Origin: Saccharomyces paradoxus
Lineage: Eukaryota; Ascomycota; Saccharomycetes; Saccharomycetales; Saccharomycetaceae
Reading direction: 5' to 3'
Assembly: GCF_002079055.1 (NCBI RefSeq)
Contig: NC_047496.1
Span: 434,001-498,000 of the forward strand
Length of the DNA stretch: 64,000 bases
The notes below the pieces were generated by a model that had not been told where the DNA came from, searched no databases, and saw only the letters and a program-made list of their open reading frames with translations. The stretch's first letter is position 1; every line of letters starts with the position of its first letter. The translations under genes and the position numbers were made by a program. Of the stretch, positions 52,501 through 62,380 are shown piece by piece.

Positions 52501-52762
52501 AAACTACGACGATGACGTTAACTTTACAAGTTCCAGCGAACTTAATTCCAATACCAAGATGCTAGAAAATATTCGGAGATATTTGCAGCAACAAAATAAC
52601 TTCTTCTCATCCAGTGTTAGCATACTTAACAGCATTGGTGTCAACCTTTCTGATAAAGAAGATGTTATCAAAGTTAGAGCGCTATTAAAAACCATAGCGC
52701 AGTTTGATAAGGAGCGTAGGGGGTGGGTACTCGATGAAGAATTTAGGAATAACAATGTTTGA
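49508..52762 (+). CDS. RAD26: Rad26, Swi2/Snf2 ATPase of transcription-coupled repair (CSB)
   Basis: The 1084-residue protein is the yeast CSB orthologue. It binds behind stalled RNA polymerase II, pushes it forward, and starts transcription-coupled nucleotide excision repair. The N-terminus has charged coiled-coil sequence and an acidic stretch. The Snf2 ATPase follows: Walker A GDEMGLGKT at about 321, DEGH at about 469, SGTPIQNN, and motif VI QARERAWRIGQ at about 759. The C-terminal tail is basic. I start at the ATG at 49508 (MADKVQ); the codon before it is GTG. The C-terminus ends NNNV, one residue shorter than the S288C form as I recall it. Confidence 0.96.
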   Translation: MADKVQRDGTKLENDESLRDLGVNVLSQSSLEERIANDVTNFSNLQSLQQEETRLERSKTALQRYVSKKNLLTRKLNNATRISVKQNLRDQIKNLQSSDIERVLRDIEDIQSRIKELKGQINQGAENRASKEGFQRPGESEKEFLIRTGKITAFGHKAGFSLDTANTEYVDDEEQKDKDFEVATEQMVENLTDDDDNLSDQDFQMSGRESGDDDEEENDDEILEDLEDLQSKDQPSEAKDDGDESYYQARLKRWIQQRSAGSQRRPGLPEWRRPHPNIPDAKLNSKFKIPGEIYSLLFNYQKTCVQWLYELYQQNCGGIIGDEMGLGKTIQIIAFIAALHHSGLLTGPVLIVCPATVMKQWCNELHHWWPPLRAVILHSMGSGMASNQKFKMDENDLENMIMNSKPTDFSYEDWKNSSRTKKALESSYHLDKLIDKVVTDGHILITTYVGLRIHSDKLLKVKWQYAVLDEGHKIRNPDSEISLTCKKLKTHNRIILSGTPIQNNLTELWSLFDFIFPGKLGTLPVFQQQFVIPINVGGYANATNIQVQTGYKCAVALRDLISPYLLRRVKADVAKDLPQKKEMVLFCKLTKYQRSKYLEFLHSSDLNQIQNGKRNVLFGIDILRKICNHPDLLDRETKRHDSSYGDPKRSGKMQVVKQLLLLWHNQGYKALLFTQSRQMLDILEEFISMKDPDLSHLKYLRMDGTTNIKGRQSLVDRFNNESFDVFLLTTRVGGLGVNLTGANRIIIFDPDWNPSTDMQARERAWRIGQKREVSIYRLMVGGSIEEKIYHRQIFKQFLTNRILTDPKQKRFFKIHELHDLFSLGGENGYSTEELNEEVQKHTENLKNSKSQESDDFEQLVNLSGVSKLESFYSGKEKKENSKSEDDRLIEGLLGGESNLETVMSHDSVVNSHASSSSSNIITKEASRVANDAINALRKSRKKITKRYEIGTPTWTGRFGKAGKIRKRDPLKNRLTGSAAILGNITKSQREASREAHQENYDDDVNFTSSSELNSNTKMLENIRRYLQQQNNFFSSSVSILNSIGVNLSDKEDVIKVRALLKTIAQFDKERRGWVLDEEFRNNNV

Positions 52763-52865
52763 TGAAATTTCTGAATGGTCAGAGTACCCTTAATGTAATT
52801 TTATTCACAGATATATCTATAAAAATACATTATGTGTTATGTGCGTATGTATATTCTAAAAGCTT

Positions 52866-55541
52866 TTAGCGGAATCCATAACCTTCAGATTCATTAATTG
52901 CCCAAAGCAATTTCAGTTCCAGTTTTTTTTTCGAGGAATAACTCCATAAACATATTTCATTGAAGCACGTATGAGCCAATGGCAAATCATCACTGTCATG
53001 AGACCCTAGCAGGCTGATTTTAAATGGGATGGTAGAAATACCTGTTGCTGGTATACGATCAGATGCCGTTATAAATTGTAACAGTTTTTTCTGCAATGTA
53101 TAGTCCCAACTTTCAATGATTTCCCAAAACCAACGAACCACTTTAGAATCATCAGAAAACCCACCTACATACTTCGTCACAGACCTTAAAGATTTAAAAT
53201 CAAATTTAGTCTGTTCTTCATCACCGCATACTAATCTTTCCAGCTCTTCAGAATTAAATAATTTTATAGAATTGCATTCCGCGAAGACTCTTTTGAAACC
53301 TGAAACAAATTTATTATATTGTGGCTCAATGGACTTTTCTAGATAGAATTCTACCCATTTCGTGACAAAATCATGCTTGTTGCTTTGGGTTATTGGGAGG
53401 TTTTTGCCATTTTCACATAATTCCACCGTTACGTATTCTTTGCTCGATTTACTATCATTTAAAATCCAGTTGTTATTTCGATACGTAGTCTCGAAAGTTA
53501 AAGAAAAGACATCTTCGAAATCATCCTTTGTATAATTGAGCATTTTGATCAAGTTTCTACTTGTCTCTGGAAACAACTCTGAATAATCTTCAAAACTCAG
53601 AGACTCTGAGCATAATTTTTTGTAAAGTGCCTTTGGAAATTGTAAATCTAATATGGTGCTGTTGAAAATTGCTAACGCCATAACAACTCCGAACAAGTAA
53701 TATAATTCTAGTTGAGAGTTTTTTTTTTTGGATTTGTCAAAATTTGGAGGGTCAATGGCAAACCATGAACGTGAGCTTTCCTTTATATAAATGAATAAAC
53801 CATTCATTGGATTAAATAATGATTTTGTTAACAGGAAAAACCATTCTTTTCTCAACCCTCCCGCGTCAATTCCAGGCTCATTAACAAACTCTATTCTTAG
53901 CGATTTCAATAAATCGCCTTGATGCTCCTTAATACATCTCAATGAATCATGAGAGATAACGTCACGCCGTACCTTAATTTTGAAATAAACGTCTACTGAT
54001 CTGCCTTTATCTAGGGAGATTAGAAAAGCTTGTTCAGCTTCATGCTCCATGATTCTACGAATTTCATATTCCATAATAGAAATTTTAATGCCGAGTGACA
54101 ATATAAATGGATACTTACAAAAGGAAAACCCTTTTTTTGTCCTCGAATTTCCCCACTCTTCGATCAGTTGATTCATTTTTGTCTTTTGAGCTACTCCTCT
54201 CCAATGATCAAAATCCTGTCTATAGTCGATGAAGTCTAGTGTTATATTGTAAAAACTTTGTATCGACAAAGCTCTATGGCCATTTCTCCTCGTATTAGCC
54301 ATATAATAGATGAACATCAATTTTGCCGCAGAGCAAATATGCCAATCTTCCTCATATTGAAAAATTTTAAACTTTATCTTATTATTGGCGGGATGCGTGA
54401 TATCACTTTCCTTTTTTTCATCTGATAGTGCACTTATGGGTCTAGTACTCAGGAATTCATGGCCGGTAGTATGATGCCGACGAAGACGAGATCGCATCTC
54501 ATCTTCAGGCTTTACGTTATTGTTGGCGGTTCTATTTGATAATTCGTTCGACAGTAGTCTGGAAAATTGGAAATTGATATATAAATTTAAAATCTCTACC
54601 TGATATGAGAAATTATCCGTAGGGGTTCGCCGTAATGATTGAATCAACTGTTGGGAGGTTTTTGTCGATAGATTAGACAAGTAGCCGATACACCGTTTGA
54701 CCAACTCATAAGACACCGCCCTTATCTGCTGGGTTTCAAACGCATTTTTGCTCTTCCGATCTCTAATAAGGCAGCTTCGTATTGTGGGTATATTTAATAT
54801 AATCAGCAACCAACGATACTGCGATATTTGCAATTTTTCTCCCTTATTAACCGTTATCCTTTTCAATAGATCGTTACAGCAACACAGCATACTATAATAC
54901 GGTTTCCTTGTAGGCAGAGTGAATAATATACAGTAAAAGTTTTGTAAAGCCTCGTAGTTTATCATCTTTACATTTCTTTCGGCATCGTGCACCAAAAACG
55001 ACCTATTTAAAACGCTGATATCATGAAATCTATCCAGTAAATAGGTTATTACCGGCTGGAAAATCAACCCCTTTCTTTCTTTATCTAGAATCCCAATTTT
55101 CTTGAGTCGTTGTAAATCATCATGGCACCTTCCTACCACCATCTGTAAGCCCTCTAAGGTGCACGAAATATGTGTACTGGATTCCAGATTACTGCTAATC
55201 GTTGGCTCCTTTATAATAACGGTTACTTGGCATGCACTGCATCGAAATTTTTTTATGGAGTCTGGGAACCGTAGCGGGATACCACAACAGAGGCAATCGA
55301 GTGAAGATAAGCAAGATTTAGTTTCTTCTTCCGTTACGCATGCCTGAGAGATCCGTTTGCCCTTGCTATTTGGACAACCTCCGTCCTTTACCCTAGCGGC
55401 TAAAGACCGTTCCGACATGCGCCTTCCTGATTTGGATACCGTGTTTCTCGTGTGGGCTACAGAATGTGATAGTAATTCTTTGGACATAGATCCATCTCTA
55501 CTGTCTCTTTTCGCATTAAGCTTGCCGAAGAAAGAAACCAT
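52866..55541 (-). CDS. HUL4: Hul4, HECT-domain ubiquitin ligase
   Basis: The 891-residue protein carries a C-terminal HECT domain (about 550-891). It includes [20 protein letters not shown], the typical start of the catalytic fold, and the catalytic Cys859 in [13 protein letters not shown]. The N-terminus contains a Cys-rich zinc-ribbon-like segment ([20 protein letters not shown]). In S. cerevisiae Hul4 is reported to work with Tom1 in quality control, including cytosolic misfolded proteins and the degradation of some nuclear proteins. The length is one residue off the S. cerevisiae form as I recall it. The gene is convergent with RAD26 across 103 bp. Confidence 0.95.
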   Translation of the reverse strand: MVSFFGKLNAKRDSRDGSMSKELLSHSVAHTRNTVSKSGRRMSERSLAARVKDGGCPNSKGKRISQACVTEEETKSCLSSLDCLCCGIPLRFPDSIKKFRCSACQVTVIIKEPTISSNLESSTHISCTLEGLQMVVGRCHDDLQRLKKIGILDKERKGLIFQPVITYLLDRFHDISVLNRSFLVHDAERNVKMINYEALQNFYCILFTLPTRKPYYSMLCCCNDLLKRITVNKGEKLQISQYRWLLIILNIPTIRSCLIRDRKSKNAFETQQIRAVSYELVKRCIGYLSNLSTKTSQQLIQSLRRTPTDNFSYQVEILNLYINFQFSRLLSNELSNRTANNNVKPEDEMRSRLRRHHTTGHEFLSTRPISALSDEKKESDITHPANNKIKFKIFQYEEDWHICSAAKLMFIYYMANTRRNGHRALSIQSFYNITLDFIDYRQDFDHWRGVAQKTKMNQLIEEWGNSRTKKGFSFCKYPFILSLGIKISIMEYEIRRIMEHEAEQAFLISLDKGRSVDVYFKIKVRRDVISHDSLRCIKEHQGDLLKSLRIEFVNEPGIDAGGLRKEWFFLLTKSLFNPMNGLFIYIKESSRSWFAIDPPNFDKSKKKNSQLELYYLFGVVMALAIFNSTILDLQFPKALYKKLCSESLSFEDYSELFPETSRNLIKMLNYTKDDFEDVFSLTFETTYRNNNWILNDSKSSKEYVTVELCENGKNLPITQSNKHDFVTKWVEFYLEKSIEPQYNKFVSGFKRVFAECNSIKLFNSEELERLVCGDEEQTKFDFKSLRSVTKYVGGFSDDSKVVRWFWEIIESWDYTLQKKLLQFITASDRIPATGISTIPFKISLLGSHDSDDLPLAHTCFNEICLWSYSSKKKLELKLLWAINESEGYGFR

Positions 55542-56088
55542 TTCTTGTTTTCACTTTACCTATCCGACGTCGTCTTCTTCTTCGAGAGATAAGCAACGTA
55601 AAATTCACCAATTCCCTTAAAAATGTGTACCTTTCTGCTGAAAGTCAAGAAACGCATGCAAAAAATTGCCCCTATCTAGCAAATTCTCGAATGTATTTAT
55701 CTACTTGTACCACATGGGCGGTTATACCTGACTCTTCAAAAAACCCTGTAACCTCCATTTTTTTCCTTTATTTGGGGCAATCACAAAAAAGGGTCCCAGA
55801 AAGATATGACCCTACTCTCTTTTTGTCCTATTTAAAAACGCTAAAGGATACAAGTTTCAAACTAGACCTCGGTTAACCATGAGTCTTGACTCGTAGACGT
55901 CGCTCCCCTCTCTGCAATCACATTAAGTTGAGATGATCGTATACCTTCCGTGGGAGCACTTATTGACTTGACAAGAGAGCTCATGATAGACAGGAACGAG
56001 AGTCAGGGTAATTGGATCGTGGCAGGATGCAGCCAAGAGAAACGATGCAAACGGAAAGTTGCCAAGGGATGTGTGTGTCTAATTTCTT
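55542..56088. other. Divergent HUL4 / YJR039W intergenic region
   Basis: In S. cerevisiae two dubious frames, YJR037W and YJR038C, were annotated here. Short plus-strand frames (55357-55620 overlapping HUL4, 55625-55876, 55950-56132) show no protein-like features. I treat the region as a bidirectional promoter with no motif I can name securely. Confidence 0.45.
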
Positions 56089-59000
56089 ATGCTAGCAGGG
56101 AGGATTCGTATGATTCGTATAGCAATGTCTGACAACATTATAGTGAGCGAGGTCAATGGTCCGCAGGAAGTAGTCAAATGTTTTGTTAGGGAAGAAGATG
56201 GACTCGAAGGGCAGAGTCGAAAATTGGTGGTCATAGGGCTAGAGTATATAGATGTGTTTGAAGGTATAGAACAAGATGAGGCGCGCAAGGTGTTAAGACT
56301 CAGGACCTACGGATGTACAGTGGCAGCATTTTATTATAAAGACCATACTGCACCGAACCGAAGATTGTATATTCTATTGAAGGCTACGGGACGGTTGGAT
56401 TTCATCGACCTTGATTACAAATTGGTGAAATCTCTGGAAACAGGAATCGATCAGGTGAGATCAGAGCCAAAGTTCTTTTTTCAAGATCCACTACGAGCAG
56501 CTTTGGTTTTCAATTTGTCTTGCACTGAAATTTACGAAATTCCCACTGACGACATTCTTTGTCTAGTAGAAACGGACGTTAAATTGAGCTATATCACGTC
56601 CTCGCCGATAGTGTCCATAGATGAGTGTATAAATTTCAACGATATTTTAGACAAGGATGTCTTTACGTTGTCGATTCTCACACATACGTACAATGAGACT
56701 GAATATCAGTTGGAAGCATGCGTGTGCGTATTCGAGCCTAAACCAGCCAAAGGGGCCAAGTGGCAAAGAACTGCTAACTTATCCTTTGCGGAGAAAGCAA
56801 AGGCCTCACAAATACTTTTGAAATCGGTTGCTAATATTGGCCATTTTGTCTTTACGCCATGGAAAACCTATTTCATCAAGCATGCATTGTCATCGAAACA
56901 AACTATTGATGGTAAAACGATAGGTAAAATGTATCAAGGGCCTGGTGCCTTTGAACCTAATAGCACAGAAAGAATGGAGCTTTTGCAGCCTATTCTAGCG
57001 GATGCTACATCGAATCATTTAACATTTACATTCGTGACCAATACTGCATTTATGATAACGTGCAGGATGAATGCAATCCTAAGCAGTTTCGAAGACGATA
57101 CGTATATCTGGGGAAGTGCCTTATATGAGAAATTTCCCATCAATGATGGTACTCTACTCGATCACTACCTTTCGGCGTTTTTCGATGAGAAGTGTTGGAT
57201 ACTGGTGTGCCCGAAGGGCCATCTTACAGTGCACTCAATCGGAAACAAAGCAAATGGTAATACCGTTGCTCTTGGTTCTTTGGTTTGCAAATCAACTCTG
57301 TATTCCGATTTCATAGGAAACTTCACACGGTCTCATTTATCTTGCGGATCATTACATAATGGGCAGGGATACTTGAGTTTGAAATATCGATCGTATGGAA
57401 ACATTTTTGCTTCCGCTTCCATGAAGCTACTCTTCAAAACTAAAGACGGTGCTCCTCATCAAGTTTACTCTACAAGAAAAGGTATCTATTGGGCAGACGT
57501 GAATAATAATATTTACAAAGATAGTGAGCGAATAGACTCAGAAATAGGTGGCAGTTTTATTGCTACTAAAGATGGAGCCTTACTGAAAGATAACACTATC
57601 GTTGCTTTGGCTCCAATTCGAAAAGATAATGAGTGCAATTATGTGTATGTTACAAAGCAAGGTTACTTGAGATGGAGTTGCTCAAAAGCTTATTATCGGA
57701 TTCAAAACATAAAAACTAATTTGACTATAGAGAATTGCTTTATATCTGCCATTTCTAGGAAATGTTCTTTTTTGACAGTACTTGTGTTGAATGATGAAAT
57801 AATGGTATTTGATCGCTACAATCGATCGAGAAGCCAGAAAGCGGTTTTCCATAGACTTTCTGATTTAGCGTCCATTTTCCTATATGAATACGAAAGTACA
57901 GTTTACATTTTCATATCTGACACTGAAGGAAATCTTTGCATTATGAAACTGGCAACGTTTGAAATCGTGGAAGAGTTTAAAATTTGTAAGAAGAAGTTGC
58001 AATTCTGCGAAGTGCCTAATTCAGATTACGTTTTTATATATACGACAGATACTACTGTCCTTTTCAAGCCATGTAAAGTAAAAGGTAGATTTGAAATCCA
58101 AGAGGTATATGCACCATATCGCATAAGCTACTTGATACCTGGAGAAAAAGACGACTCAGTTGTTATGGTTACTCTTCAAGGTAAATTTTATGACGTACAT
58201 GTTCCTAGTACTGTTGGAATGGCTACGTTTGGCTCTAAGTTTGAGCAAGTTCCAAAAACCTGTCTCAAATTTATAACCTTGGAATCTTCATCAAGGTACG
58301 TGATTGTAGCGGCTGTGCCAGTAGCAAATCAATTGCAGGACAAGTATTCTGAAATTTATGTTTACGATGTTAAACATTTCAAAAACATTTCTGCATTCAA
58401 TCTTTCTAGTATCAACAATGATATCAAAAGCATAAAATATGAAAACGTTTTGATATCAGATATAATTGCTGTACCCATTCTCAAAAGAACCGAAGCATTG
58501 GGGAAAAAAAAGACTTCTGAACTGTATAAAGAAGTGATTTTCAATTCATGTATCTTGGTGTCTTTAAATTTAGACTCAATAGACGATGTTGACAGTAGCA
58601 ATATGAATAACCTATTGTTATTTTCATTCGATGAGGAATCAGGATCCATAGATTTCCTTTTTGGGATTAACACGGGGTTCCCGATTACTGGCTTACATAA
58701 CTACTACAATGGTTGTATCTTGGTTTATGGGGAGTCTATGCAGGCCTACCAACTGAACTATTCAGTTCATGATAATAAGTTCAGTATTGAGCAGGTTTCA
58801 AATATATTGAATATTTCTGGTGTTGCAATAACATCATCTATATTTTTTGATAAAAGGAAGGCAAAGATGGCTAGGAAACAGCAGAATATAGGCACATGGA
58901 TATATTTGGAAAAAATGGTTTCACTTGACATACGGAAGGGTATGATGAGGTTCAATGTCATTCACACAACGGATGGAAATATGGATAAGGTTCATCTACA

Positions 59001-59463
59001 AGTGCAGCCTCTAGATTCACTTGAGAGGGACCTTATCAATAGCATCACTGACAGTGGGAAAATACTCACTGGTGCAGCGACTGTAACTTTCAAGAATATT
59101 AGATACCTACTAATTTCGTATGGTGGTCAAAAACTCAGGTTATTTAGTTTGGAACTTGATGGTGAGGAGGAAATAGACGAAGGTGTGTACCACGTTGGTG
59201 CGCCAGTAACAACCATAAACTCTGTGAGAACTACTGACTCCAGAATGAGCACATTTTTAGGCGAGCCTACATTTACACCCTTATTCTTGGTAACTACCTT
59301 GTCTAACGGCTGTTATGTGATCGGCTTCATACACAAGGAGTCAGATATCTCATTGTATATGTTATCAGAAGAGAAAGCTGTTTTTGCAAGGCGACCGGGT
59401 CAAAAGTTCTTCGGCTTTCTTGATCCTCAAATGGATGATCATATTGTAATATCCGGAAGTTAG
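56089..59463 (+). CDS. Large uncharacterised protein, YJR039W orthologue
   Basis: The frame encodes 1124 residues from the ATG at 56089. Alternative in-frame ATGs lie at 56110 and 56125, so the exact start is open. The length is close to the 1121 residues I recall for YJR039W, whose function is not known. The sequence is dominated by short beta-strand patterns ending in Asp or aromatic residues (for example [20 protein letters not shown] and [13 protein letters not shown]), which suggests tandem beta-propellers, loosely reminiscent of the DDB1/CPSF160 class. I see no signal peptide, membrane segment or catalytic motif. The propeller assignment is my inference. Confidence 0.85.
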   Translation: MLAGRIRMIRIAMSDNIIVSEVNGPQEVVKCFVREEDGLEGQSRKLVVIGLEYIDVFEGIEQDEARKVLRLRTYGCTVAAFYYKDHTAPNRRLYILLKATGRLDFIDLDYKLVKSLETGIDQVRSEPKFFFQDPLRAALVFNLSCTEIYEIPTDDILCLVETDVKLSYITSSPIVSIDECINFNDILDKDVFTLSILTHTYNETEYQLEACVCVFEPKPAKGAKWQRTANLSFAEKAKASQILLKSVANIGHFVFTPWKTYFIKHALSSKQTIDGKTIGKMYQGPGAFEPNSTERMELLQPILADATSNHLTFTFVTNTAFMITCRMNAILSSFEDDTYIWGSALYEKFPINDGTLLDHYLSAFFDEKCWILVCPKGHLTVHSIGNKANGNTVALGSLVCKSTLYSDFIGNFTRSHLSCGSLHNGQGYLSLKYRSYGNIFASASMKLLFKTKDGAPHQVYSTRKGIYWADVNNNIYKDSERIDSEIGGSFIATKDGALLKDNTIVALAPIRKDNECNYVYVTKQGYLRWSCSKAYYRIQNIKTNLTIENCFISAISRKCSFLTVLVLNDEIMVFDRYNRSRSQKAVFHRLSDLASIFLYEYESTVYIFISDTEGNLCIMKLATFEIVEEFKICKKKLQFCEVPNSDYVFIYTTDTTVLFKPCKVKGRFEIQEVYAPYRISYLIPGEKDDSVVMVTLQGKFYDVHVPSTVGMATFGSKFEQVPKTCLKFITLESSSRYVIVAAVPVANQLQDKYSEIYVYDVKHFKNISAFNLSSINNDIKSIKYENVLISDIIAVPILKRTEALGKKKTSELYKEVIFNSCILVSLNLDSIDDVDSSNMNNLLLFSFDEESGSIDFLFGINTGFPITGLHNYYNGCILVYGESMQAYQLNYSVHDNKFSIEQVSNILNISGVAITSSIFFDKRKAKMARKQQNIGTWIYLEKMVSLDIRKGMMRFNVIHTTDGNMDKVHLQVQPLDSLERDLINSITDSGKILTGAATVTFKNIRYLLISYGGQKLRLFSLELDGEEEIDEGVYHVGAPVTTINSVRTTDSRMSTFLGEPTFTPLFLVTTLSNGCYVIGFIHKESDISLYMLSEEKAVFARRPGQKFFGFLDPQMDDHIVISGS

Positions 59464-59897
59464 TTTTCTGCGTTATAATATATACGCTTACAAATTTTCT
59501 TTTCCTACCTTGATTTAGTTTTAAGCAAAATTTATGAAACATTGTCGTTTTTTGTTTGTGTTTGACGAAAGCTGTTTCTAAAATACACGTTAAAATATAG
59601 CTATGACTGCTGTCGAATAGATTGCAAGATTGGAGGCTGACCGAAAATAATATTTATCACTCACTAAATAAGATTGTTATATCGTAATTGTTCCTAAAGA
59701 AGGCTTTACATTGATCATCATTACTAATAAATAGATTCATATGATTTTTCAGCTCTAAGGATAGAGGGAGGTGTCGCGATTTCGAACTCATAAAAAAAAA
59801 GGAAAAGCACCGCCTGTTCTCAAATCTTCATCAAACCACACCATATAGAAAGGCCTGTGAATGTTGATCTTACATAATATAGAAGCACTTGACACTA
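59464..59897. other. YJR039W 3' flank and GEF1 promoter
   Basis: The 434-bp tandem spacer is AT-rich. The GEF1 frame is open to 59889 but only from a TTG. I see no regulatory motif I would name. Confidence 0.45.
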
Positions 59898-62228
59898 ATG
59901 CCAACCACTTATGTGCCAATAAATCAACCAATTGAGGATGGTGAAGATGTCATTGATACGAATCGATTCACTAATATTCCAGAAACGCAAAATTTCGACC
60001 AATTTGTTACGATTGATAAGATTGCAGAGGAAAATAGACCATTGTCTATAGACTCCGATAGGGACTTCCTTAATTCAAAATACCAGCATTACCGAGAAGT
60101 TATATGGGATCGTGCAAAAACATTCATCACATTAAGTTCCACGGCCGTGATTATTGGCTGTATAGCTGGTTTCCTCCAGGTCTTTACAGAAACTCTGGTT
60201 AATTGGAAAACGGGTCATTGTCAAAGAAACTGGTTACTTAATAAATCATTCTGCTGTAACGGCGTGGTAAATGAAGTTAGCTCCGTAAGTAATTTATTAC
60301 TGAAAAGGCAAGAATTCGAATGCGAAGTGCAGGGGGTTTGGATCGCCTGGAAGGGGCATGTGTCGCCTTTCATAATTTTCATGCTTTTGTCAATCGTTTT
60401 TGCTCTAATTAGCACGCTGTTAGTCAAATATGTTGCTCCTATGGCTACTGGTTCAGGAATCTCGGAAATTAAGGTATGGGTATCGGGTTTTGAATACAAC
60501 AAGGAATTTCTGGGTCTGTTAACATTAGTCGTTAAAAGCGTTGCCCTTCCTTTGGCTATCTCTTCGGGATTAAGTGTAGGTAAAGAAGGGCCCTCCGTTC
60601 ATTATGCAACCTGTTGTGGTTACTTACTTACCAAATGGCTACTAAGAGACACTTTAACGTATTCTACACAATATGAATATCTAACTGCAGCCAGTGGAGC
60701 AGGTGTTGCGGTTGCCTTTGGTGCCCCTATTGGTGGCGTCCTTTTTGGTTTAGAAGAGATTGCTTCTGCGAATAGGTTCAACTCTTCTACTTTGTGGAAA
60801 TCTTATTATGTCGCTTTGGTTGCCATAACTACTCTGAAGTACATCGATCCATTCAGAAATGGCAGAGTTATTCTCTTCAATGTAACATATGATAGAGATT
60901 GGAAAGTACAAGAGATCCCGATCTTTATCGCCTTGGGGGTCTTTGGTGGTTTGTACGGGAAATATATTAGTAAGTGGAATATCAACTTTATTCATTTTCG
61001 CAAAATGTATTTGTCTTCATGGCCAGTTCAAGAAGTGCTTTTTTTGGCGACGCTTACTGCTTTAATCTCTTACTTCAATGAGTTCTTAAAATTGGACATG
61101 ACAGAAAGTATGGGTATATTGTTTCATGAATGTGTCAAAAACGACAACACCTCAACCTTTGGTCATAGGTTATGCCAGCTGGATGAAAATACACATGCTT
61201 TTGAGTTTTTGAAAATTTTTACTTCACTATGCTTTGCTACTGTTATCAGGGCTTTGTTGGTGGTGGTATCGTATGGCGCTAGAGTTCCTGCCGGAATTTT
61301 TGTTCCTTCAATGGCAGTCGGGGCCACATTTGGACGCGCAGTAAGTTTACTGGTAGAGAGGTTTATTAGCGGCCCTGCTGTTATTACTCCAGGTGCTTAT
61401 GCATTCTTAGGGGCAGCCGCTACCTTGAGCGGGATAACTAACTTGACCTTAACTGTGGTGGTAATAATGTTCGAGCTGACGGGTGCTTTCATGTATATCA
61501 TACCCGTTATGATCGTAGTGGCAATAACAAGGATAATTTTAAGCACGTCGGGTATTTCTGGTGGTATTGCTGACCAAATGATTATGGTTAATGGCTTCCC
61601 TTATTTGGAAGACGAGCAGGAAGAGGAAAACTTGGAAGAGTACACTGCAGAGCAGCTTATGTCCTCCAAATTAATTACTATCAATGAAACCATTTACCTT
61701 TCCGAACTTGAATCTTTATTGTACGATTCAGCGTCTGAATTTTCTGTGCATGGTTTTCCAATAACTAAAGATGAGGATAAGTTTGAGAAGGAAAAAAGAT
61801 GTATTGGCTATGTTCTAAAAAGGCACCTAGCCAGTAAAATAATGATGCAAAGCGTAAATAGTACCAAAGCTCAAACAACATTGGTATACTTCAATAAATC
61901 TAACGAAGAGTTAGGTCATCGTGAAAACTGCATCGGATTTAAGGATATTCTGAATGCATCGCCAATCACGGTGAAGCGGGAGGTACCAGTGACATTGTTG
62001 TTCCGTATGTTTAAAGAGCTAGGTTGTAAAACTATCATCGTTGAAGAAAGTGGAATATTAAAGGGTTTGATCACCGCCAAGGATATCTTGAGGTTCAAAA
62101 GAATAAAGTATCGTGAAGTACACGGTGCGAAATTCACATATAATGAAGCACTTGATAGAAGATGTTGGTCAGTTATCCATTTTATAATCAAAAGATTTTC
62201 CCCTAATCGAAATGATAACATTATATAA
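59898..62228 (+). CDS. GEF1: Gef1, CLC-family chloride transporter
   Basis: The 776-residue protein is the only yeast CLC protein. It resides in Golgi, endosomal and vacuolar membranes and supports acidification and copper loading of the iron oxidase Fet3. The three ion-binding motifs are present: GSGISEIK at about 185, GKEGPSVH at about 228-235 with the gating Glu230, and GVLFGLEE at about 280. Ten or more hydrophobic segments follow the CLC layout. Two cytosolic CBS domains lie between about 590 and 740 (YTAEQLMSSKLITINETIYL and GCKTIIVEESGILKGLITAK). I chose the ATG at 59898. A short acidic indel near 575 differs from the S288C sequence as I recall it. Confidence 0.96.
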   Translation: MPTTYVPINQPIEDGEDVIDTNRFTNIPETQNFDQFVTIDKIAEENRPLSIDSDRDFLNSKYQHYREVIWDRAKTFITLSSTAVIIGCIAGFLQVFTETLVNWKTGHCQRNWLLNKSFCCNGVVNEVSSVSNLLLKRQEFECEVQGVWIAWKGHVSPFIIFMLLSIVFALISTLLVKYVAPMATGSGISEIKVWVSGFEYNKEFLGLLTLVVKSVALPLAISSGLSVGKEGPSVHYATCCGYLLTKWLLRDTLTYSTQYEYLTAASGAGVAVAFGAPIGGVLFGLEEIASANRFNSSTLWKSYYVALVAITTLKYIDPFRNGRVILFNVTYDRDWKVQEIPIFIALGVFGGLYGKYISKWNINFIHFRKMYLSSWPVQEVLFLATLTALISYFNEFLKLDMTESMGILFHECVKNDNTSTFGHRLCQLDENTHAFEFLKIFTSLCFATVIRALLVVVSYGARVPAGIFVPSMAVGATFGRAVSLLVERFISGPAVITPGAYAFLGAAATLSGITNLTLTVVVIMFELTGAFMYIIPVMIVVAITRIILSTSGISGGIADQMIMVNGFPYLEDEQEEENLEEYTAEQLMSSKLITINETIYLSELESLLYDSASEFSVHGFPITKDEDKFEKEKRCIGYVLKRHLASKIMMQSVNSTKAQTTLVYFNKSNEELGHRENCIGFKDILNASPITVKREVPVTLLFRMFKELGCKTIIVEESGILKGLITAKDILRFKRIKYREVHGAKFTYNEALDRRCWSVIHFIIKRFSPNRNDNII

Positions 62229-62380
62229 TTAGACGTTTAAGTAATTTTTAAGGCACTAGTATAGATTATTCAAAACTATATGATACAGGCTTTCAGTTTT
62301 TCTTTGTTCGAGCTCCGTCAACTTACTATTTAACGTGAGCTAAGATATGCCAATCGAAAATACACATTCAAAGATACGAC
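62229..62380. other. Convergent intergenic region, GEF1 / URB2
   Basis: A short AT-rich convergent spacer used by both genes for 3' end formation. Nothing else is visible. Confidence 0.4.

Noticed and set aside
55357-56132. Plus-strand frames around the HUL4 start (YJR037W/YJR038C region)
   Set aside because: They overlap HUL4 or the divergent promoter and look like fortuitous frames; the reference counterparts are classed as dubious.
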